IMG/VR virus record: IMGVR_UViG_3300042691_020932
Span: 18,591-82,590 of that record
From: a virus
Strand: one strand, 5' to 3'
DNA: 64,000 nt
How positions within the stretch are numbered: the stretch's first letter is position 1; each line of letters opens with the position of its first letter. Positions 61,287 to 64,000 of the stretch are shown in pieces. The notes beneath the pieces are model-generated. The model ran no database searches. It was given only the letters and a program-made list of their open reading frames with translations, and was not told where the DNA came from. Position numbers and translations under genes: made by a program.

Positions 61287-61561
61287 GATAGAAATACCTT
61301 AAGTGTGCGTCCATTGTCTTGTTCTGATATTTGAACATTAGAGCAGTCATATTGAACAAACTCTCGTCCATTCTTACCAATCACTTCTACACGATTGATA
61401 AGTGGATAAGACTTAATGTAATCACCATTCGGTGCTTCATAGTCTACATCGTCTTCACCTTGGAAATCACCATATTCAATTCCAAGTGATTCTAATGCTT
61501 TGTTTTCTGCTTCTCTTCGTGCTGCTTCTTCAAGCATTTCTTCGTGTGTTGGGTCAGTCAT
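61283..61561 (-). CDS. Unknown acidic protein of 92 residues
   Basis: MTDPTHEEMLEEAARREAEN, an acidic helical start, then YEAPNGDYIKSYPLINRVEV and a beta-rich end. It overlaps both neighbours by 4-8 bp. Function unknown. Confidence 0.72.
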   Translation of the reverse strand: MTDPTHEEMLEEAARREAENKALESLGIEYGDFQGEDDVDYEAPNGDYIKSYPLINRVEVIGKNGREFVQYDCSNVQISEQDNGRTLKVFLS

Positions 61562-61760
61562 TTTTAATCACCTCAAATGTATCATCCGTAAGTTTTCGGT
61601 TTAGAATCTTGACTTCAGATTCAAGTGATTCAATTCTATCACAAAACTCTGCGATAATGCCAATCAGACAATCATAATCAATATTCTCAATATCCTCTCC
61701 ATATTCTGGGTCATTATAGGAATAATGGTTGAGTTCTTTTTTGAAGTTGCGGTCAGTCAT
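61554..61760 (-). CDS. Unknown protein of 68 residues
   Basis: MTDRNFKKELNHYSYNDPEY, then IENIDYDCLIGIIAEFCDRI and a coiled coil (SLESEVKILNRKLTDD). The start at 61760 overlaps the preceding stop by 4 bp, so the longer 80-residue frame is not used. Function unknown. Confidence 0.72.
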   Translation of the reverse strand: MTDRNFKKELNHYSYNDPEYGEDIENIDYDCLIGIIAEFCDRIESLESEVKILNRKLTDDTFEVIKND

Positions 61761-61951
61761 ACACTCCACTCCCTTGCTTCCCAATCCATCAGGCACATAT
61801 CAGTTTGTTGCTTGTCTGTGTAATTTTCATAAGCATATTGACGACACTCTTCTTCAGTGCCCTCAAATAGCATTTCATACATCTTGTGGTCTCCATCGTA
61901 GGTAATCTTATAAAGACCCCACTCATCATAGCAGTCAGGAAAGAATGGCAT
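61757..61951 (-). CDS. Unknown acidic protein of 64 residues
   Basis: MPFFPDCYDEWGLYKITYDG, then KMYEMLFEGTEEECRQYAYE. A small alpha/beta protein with an EGTEEECRQYAYENY helix. The start shares one base with the preceding stop. Function unknown. Confidence 0.7.
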   Translation of the reverse strand: MPFFPDCYDEWGLYKITYDGDHKMYEMLFEGTEEECRQYAYENYTDKQQTDMCLMDWEAREWSV

Positions 61952-62682
61952 TATCGTAGTTTACTCTTGATTTTGTTGAGACAATCGTTGAAACCTTCTA
62001 CTGTACATTCAACATAAACATTTTGAGAACCAGAAGCAGATTGTTCTTTCGGCAACCACAACTGAATTTGGTCTACCAAATCTTCAATAGAAGTTTCCAT
62101 ATCCCAATCACTATGAGTTGTGAATACATCTTCCCACCAATCATAAATCAAATCAGTAAGATTTTGTGGTTTATTTTTTTCTCTCCATTCTTTGATAATG
62201 TCAAGAGAGTTCTTGAAATTCTTATCATTATCCTCTTCATCAATTTTCTTTTGAATTTCTTTCCAGTTTTCTGTTTGTTGTGCTTTTACAAATGCCTCTT
62301 TGAGTGATTGTGATGTTTGCTCTGGTGTCTGTGGTTTCAACCAATCTAATGGGTCTTTATCGGGATTTTCTTCACACCATTCCAGATTCTCCTTCACAAC
62401 TCTTTCTACATCCTTATGAAGTCGTTCTCCCCGTTCTTGTGCGGTTTCTTTCACCTTCTCTTCATAAGCAGCATCATAACCCTTCTGGAAAGCATCCCAA
62501 GAAATTACATTCCAATTATCTAGTGGAGTAAGGTCTTCACTAACATCTTTCACAGGATACTTACCATAAACTCTTTTATATGCTTCTTCTACTGGTGTTT
62601 TTGTTTTTTCCAGTTCTTCAAGGAATGAGAGTTTCTTTTCAAGCACTTTGATTTGTGCTTTTACTTCTTCAAGTTCAGTCAT
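61951..62682 (-). CDS. Long coiled-coil protein of 243 residues
   Basis: MTELEEVKAQIKVLEKKLSF is a coiled coil. It is followed by WDAFQKGYDAAYEEKVKETA, more charged helices (about 80-170) and a C-terminal domain with YDWWEDVFTTHSDWDMETSI and ECTVEGFNDCLNKIK. FQKGYDAA-type segments occur in many small cyanophage proteins of this region, including GYNDAIRKM in the next gene upstream. Function unknown; a scaffold or host-interaction protein is possible. Confidence 0.74.
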   Translation of the reverse strand: MTELEEVKAQIKVLEKKLSFLEELEKTKTPVEEAYKRVYGKYPVKDVSEDLTPLDNWNVISWDAFQKGYDAAYEEKVKETAQERGERLHKDVERVVKENLEWCEENPDKDPLDWLKPQTPEQTSQSLKEAFVKAQQTENWKEIQKKIDEEDNDKNFKNSLDIIKEWREKNKPQNLTDLIYDWWEDVFTTHSDWDMETSIEDLVDQIQLWLPKEQSASGSQNVYVECTVEGFNDCLNKIKSKLR

Positions 62683-63005
62683 TTCAATTTTTCCTCCATT
62701 TTCCTGATTGCATCATTATAACCCAAAAAATACTCTGAAAGACCAACACCTTCATAAGTATCAGGCATAAACTCCTTCACAATATTCAGTATCTCAATTA
62801 CCAACAAATCTTTATGTTCTTTGGATTGTGTGAAGTTTAGTGTTTCAATCCATCCTTCCAGTTTATTGGAAAGAGTTGGAGGTTCTTCAATCCTCTTATA
62901 TTTCACACCACCAATCTCAATAGTGTCTGGTGGTTGTTTATCTTTGTTAAGTGGTCCATAAACTTGTTCCATTAGTTTTTGAAAGTCCTTTTCAATACCA
63001 AACAT
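62679..63005 (-). CDS. Unknown protein of 108 residues
   Basis: MFGIEKDFQKLMEQVYGPLN, then IEIGGVKYKRIEEPP and a helical second half ending LSEYFLGYNDAIRKMEEKLK. IGGVKYKRIEE is a small beta motif seen in other phage proteins. It overlaps its neighbours by 1-4 bp. Function unknown. Confidence 0.72.
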   Translation of the reverse strand: MFGIEKDFQKLMEQVYGPLNKDKQPPDTIEIGGVKYKRIEEPPTLSNKLEGWIETLNFTQSKEHKDLLVIEILNIVKEFMPDTYEGVGLSEYFLGYNDAIRKMEEKLK

Positions 63006-63205
63006 TACAGGTTCTCCAACTCATCACATACATCAAGAATATCACGAGCATCAAGTACCATATCTTCTACACCTTCATCTCCACAACACTGATAGTATTG
63101 AAGTTCAAATACTAACTCACGGAGAGCAGCAACTAAACCACTTCCAGTATATGAGGTTTCGTATGCTTCATTAACTGCTTGTGCTACTTCTTTTTTGTTA
63201 GTCAT
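63005..63205 (-). CDS. Unknown acidic protein of 66 residues
   Basis: MTNKKEVAQAVNEAYETSYT, then GLVAALRELVFELQYYQCCG and a tail ending DVCDELENL. The last codons and stop-start junction match those of the gene upstream (63202) in about 20 bases. Helical. Function unknown. Confidence 0.72.
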   Translation of the reverse strand: MTNKKEVAQAVNEAYETSYTGSGLVAALRELVFELQYYQCCGDEGVEDMVLDARDILDVCDELENL

Positions 63206-63426
63206 AGGTTCTCTAACTCATCACTCCAAGGATAATGATAATCTACCTCAATACATTCTAAAAGTGTGCGGGCAAACATAATCTCACCATAATCAGAACC
63301 ATCTTCAAAAATATCCCAGTTATGGTGTGGATATTCATAATCAGGATTTAGATTATAACAAGTTGGTTGTTCTGCGTAATTTTTGAGAACCTTGAGAAGA
63401 TGGGTGAGTTTTTCGGTGTCAGTCAT
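63202..63426 (-). CDS. Unknown protein of 74 residues
   Basis: MTDTEKLTHLLKVLKNYAEQ, then YPHHNWDIFEDGSDYGEIMF and YHYPWSDELENL. The helix plus FEDGSDYGEI turn layout resembles small cyanophage proteins. It ends with the same DELENL as the next gene. Function unknown. Confidence 0.72.
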   Translation of the reverse strand: MTDTEKLTHLLKVLKNYAEQPTCYNLNPDYEYPHHNWDIFEDGSDYGEIMFARTLLECIEVDYHYPWSDELENL

Positions 63427-63428
63427 AA

Positions 63429-63602
63429 TCAATAGTTTTCATCAACATACAGTTCTGCCTCATCATCTCTTCCTTTATTATACATTACTCGGGCAAACTC
63501 AAGAATAAGAGAAGGGGTTACTTTCCAATCTCTAATATCGTCTTCATCGTGACGGCAGAATTTGAAATTTTCAGCAAGTTGTAGGATTTGTTCGTTAGTC
63601 AT
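63429..63602 (-). CDS. Unknown protein of 57 residues
   Basis: MTNEQILQLAENFKFCRHDE, then DDIRDWKVTPSLILEFARVM and an acidic end. Helical. It overlaps the gene upstream by 8 bp. Function unknown. Confidence 0.7.
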   Translation of the reverse strand: MTNEQILQLAENFKFCRHDEDDIRDWKVTPSLILEFARVMYNKGRDDEAELYVDENY

Positions 63603-63906
63603 CACCAAACTCCTTTTTCAGTTTCTCATACTCTTTGCGTCTGCGTTCTTTTGCTTTGAGTTTTTCTGTTTTTTCTTTTTCCAGCAACTTCATTCGTTTC
63701 TCATACTCTTTGTCGTTTTCTTCACGATGCTTGTAAAGATAAGGAACTTCGTGTTCACAGCCTTCATAATCCAGTTCATACTTTGTTTCAATACCTTCCC
63801 AACCAGCATCTAATTCAGATTGAAGTGAAGAAATGATACTTTCAAGGGAACCTTCAAAGTCCCCATAATACTTTTCAGTTTCTTTTACTTGAATTCGGTT
63901 AGTCAT
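63595..63906 (-). CDS. Charged coiled-coil protein of 103 residues
   Basis: MTNRIQVKETEKYYGDFEGS, then SIISSLQSELDAGWEGIETK and, in the last 45 residues, a Lys/Glu/Arg-only helix (RMKLLEKEKTEKLKAKERRR). The C-terminal helix is a single alpha helix or coiled coil. It overlaps the partial gene upstream by 4 bp. Confidence 0.73.
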   Translation of the reverse strand: MTNRIQVKETEKYYGDFEGSLESIISSLQSELDAGWEGIETKYELDYEGCEHEVPYLYKHREENDKEYEKRMKLLEKEKTEKLKAKERRRKEYEKLKKEFGDD

Positions 63907-64000
63907 TCTTCATCCTCATCAAATCCACCAACACCAATATCTACAAAGGTAGAACCATTTACCTCCTCAAAGAGTTGGAATTCAAAATCACCTTGATAAA
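63903..64000 (-). CDS. 3' end of an unknown gene (partial at right edge)
   Basis: The last 32 codons are visible: YQGDFEFQLFEEVNGSTFVD, then IGVGGFDEDEE and a stop. Its start is outside the window. The acidic end and overlap with the next gene fit the pattern of the region. Confidence 0.6.
   Translation of the reverse strand, partial: YQGDFEFQLFEEVNGSTFVDIGVGGFDEDEE

Noticed and set aside
1-64000. tRNA genes, integrase, transposases
   Set aside because: I saw no cloverleaf-like sequences with CCA-type ends or GTTCRA arms and no recombinase motifs. A covariance-model scan would be needed to exclude tRNAs fully.

Overview
The window is part of the genome of a T4-like cyanophage (a myovirus of cyanobacteria such as Synechococcus or Prochlorococcus). 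The evidence is the run of T4-type neck and baseplate proteins on one strand (gp16, gp15, gp14, gp13, gp8, gp6 and gp25 types), T4 late promoter motifs (NATAAATA) in most of the wider gaps between structural genes, and dozens of tightly packed small genes of the kind seen in marine T4-like cyanophages. All genes I accept lie on the minus strand, so transcription runs from high to low coordinates. Family names come from reading the translated sequence; no database search was run.

Region 1 (about 1 to 32.5 kb) is the late structural block. Reading from the right it holds gp25, gp6, a 4028-residue baseplate/fibre protein, a 644-residue fibre-like protein, gp8, a 1531-residue DUF4815-type protein, a polyglycine protein with a broken S74 chaperone tail, an 834-residue virion protein, two small genes, gp13, gp14, gp15 and gp16. 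It ends in a large uncharacterised protein cut by the left edge. Several of these proteins are enlarged by shared beta-rich modules.

Region 2 (about 32.5 to 36.8 kb) links the structural and accessory parts: a conserved 230-residue protein, a glycosyltransferase, several proteins of about 50 residues, sigma70-like early promoters, two stem-loops next to a promoter, a perfect 17-bp inverted repeat, and a 384-bp non-coding stretch with an early promoter beside a late promoter.

Region 3 (about 36.8 to 54.6 kb) is a hyperplastic accessory region of about 60 mostly small genes. Sixteen copies of one 28-bp intergenic repeat run from 35.9 to 54.6 kb, often filling the whole gap from the stop codon of one gene to the start codon of the next. 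A second, longer intergenic element occurs twice. Recognisable genes are a PD-(D/E)XK-type putative restriction endonuclease overlapping an N6-adenine methyltransferase by 4 bp, a ligase-like nucleotidyltransferase, an SF2 helicase, and two basic proteins whose N-termini look like T4 capsid-targeting sequences and which sit behind late promoter motifs.

Region 4 (about 52.9 to 64 kb) is a compact array of small genes with ATGA/TGATG overlaps. It includes a cluster of small membrane proteins around a prohibitin-like protein, an AbrB-like protein, a secreted protein next to an RlpA-like cell-wall protein, and a partial gene at the right edge. I saw no tRNA, rRNA, CRISPR array, transposase or integrase.
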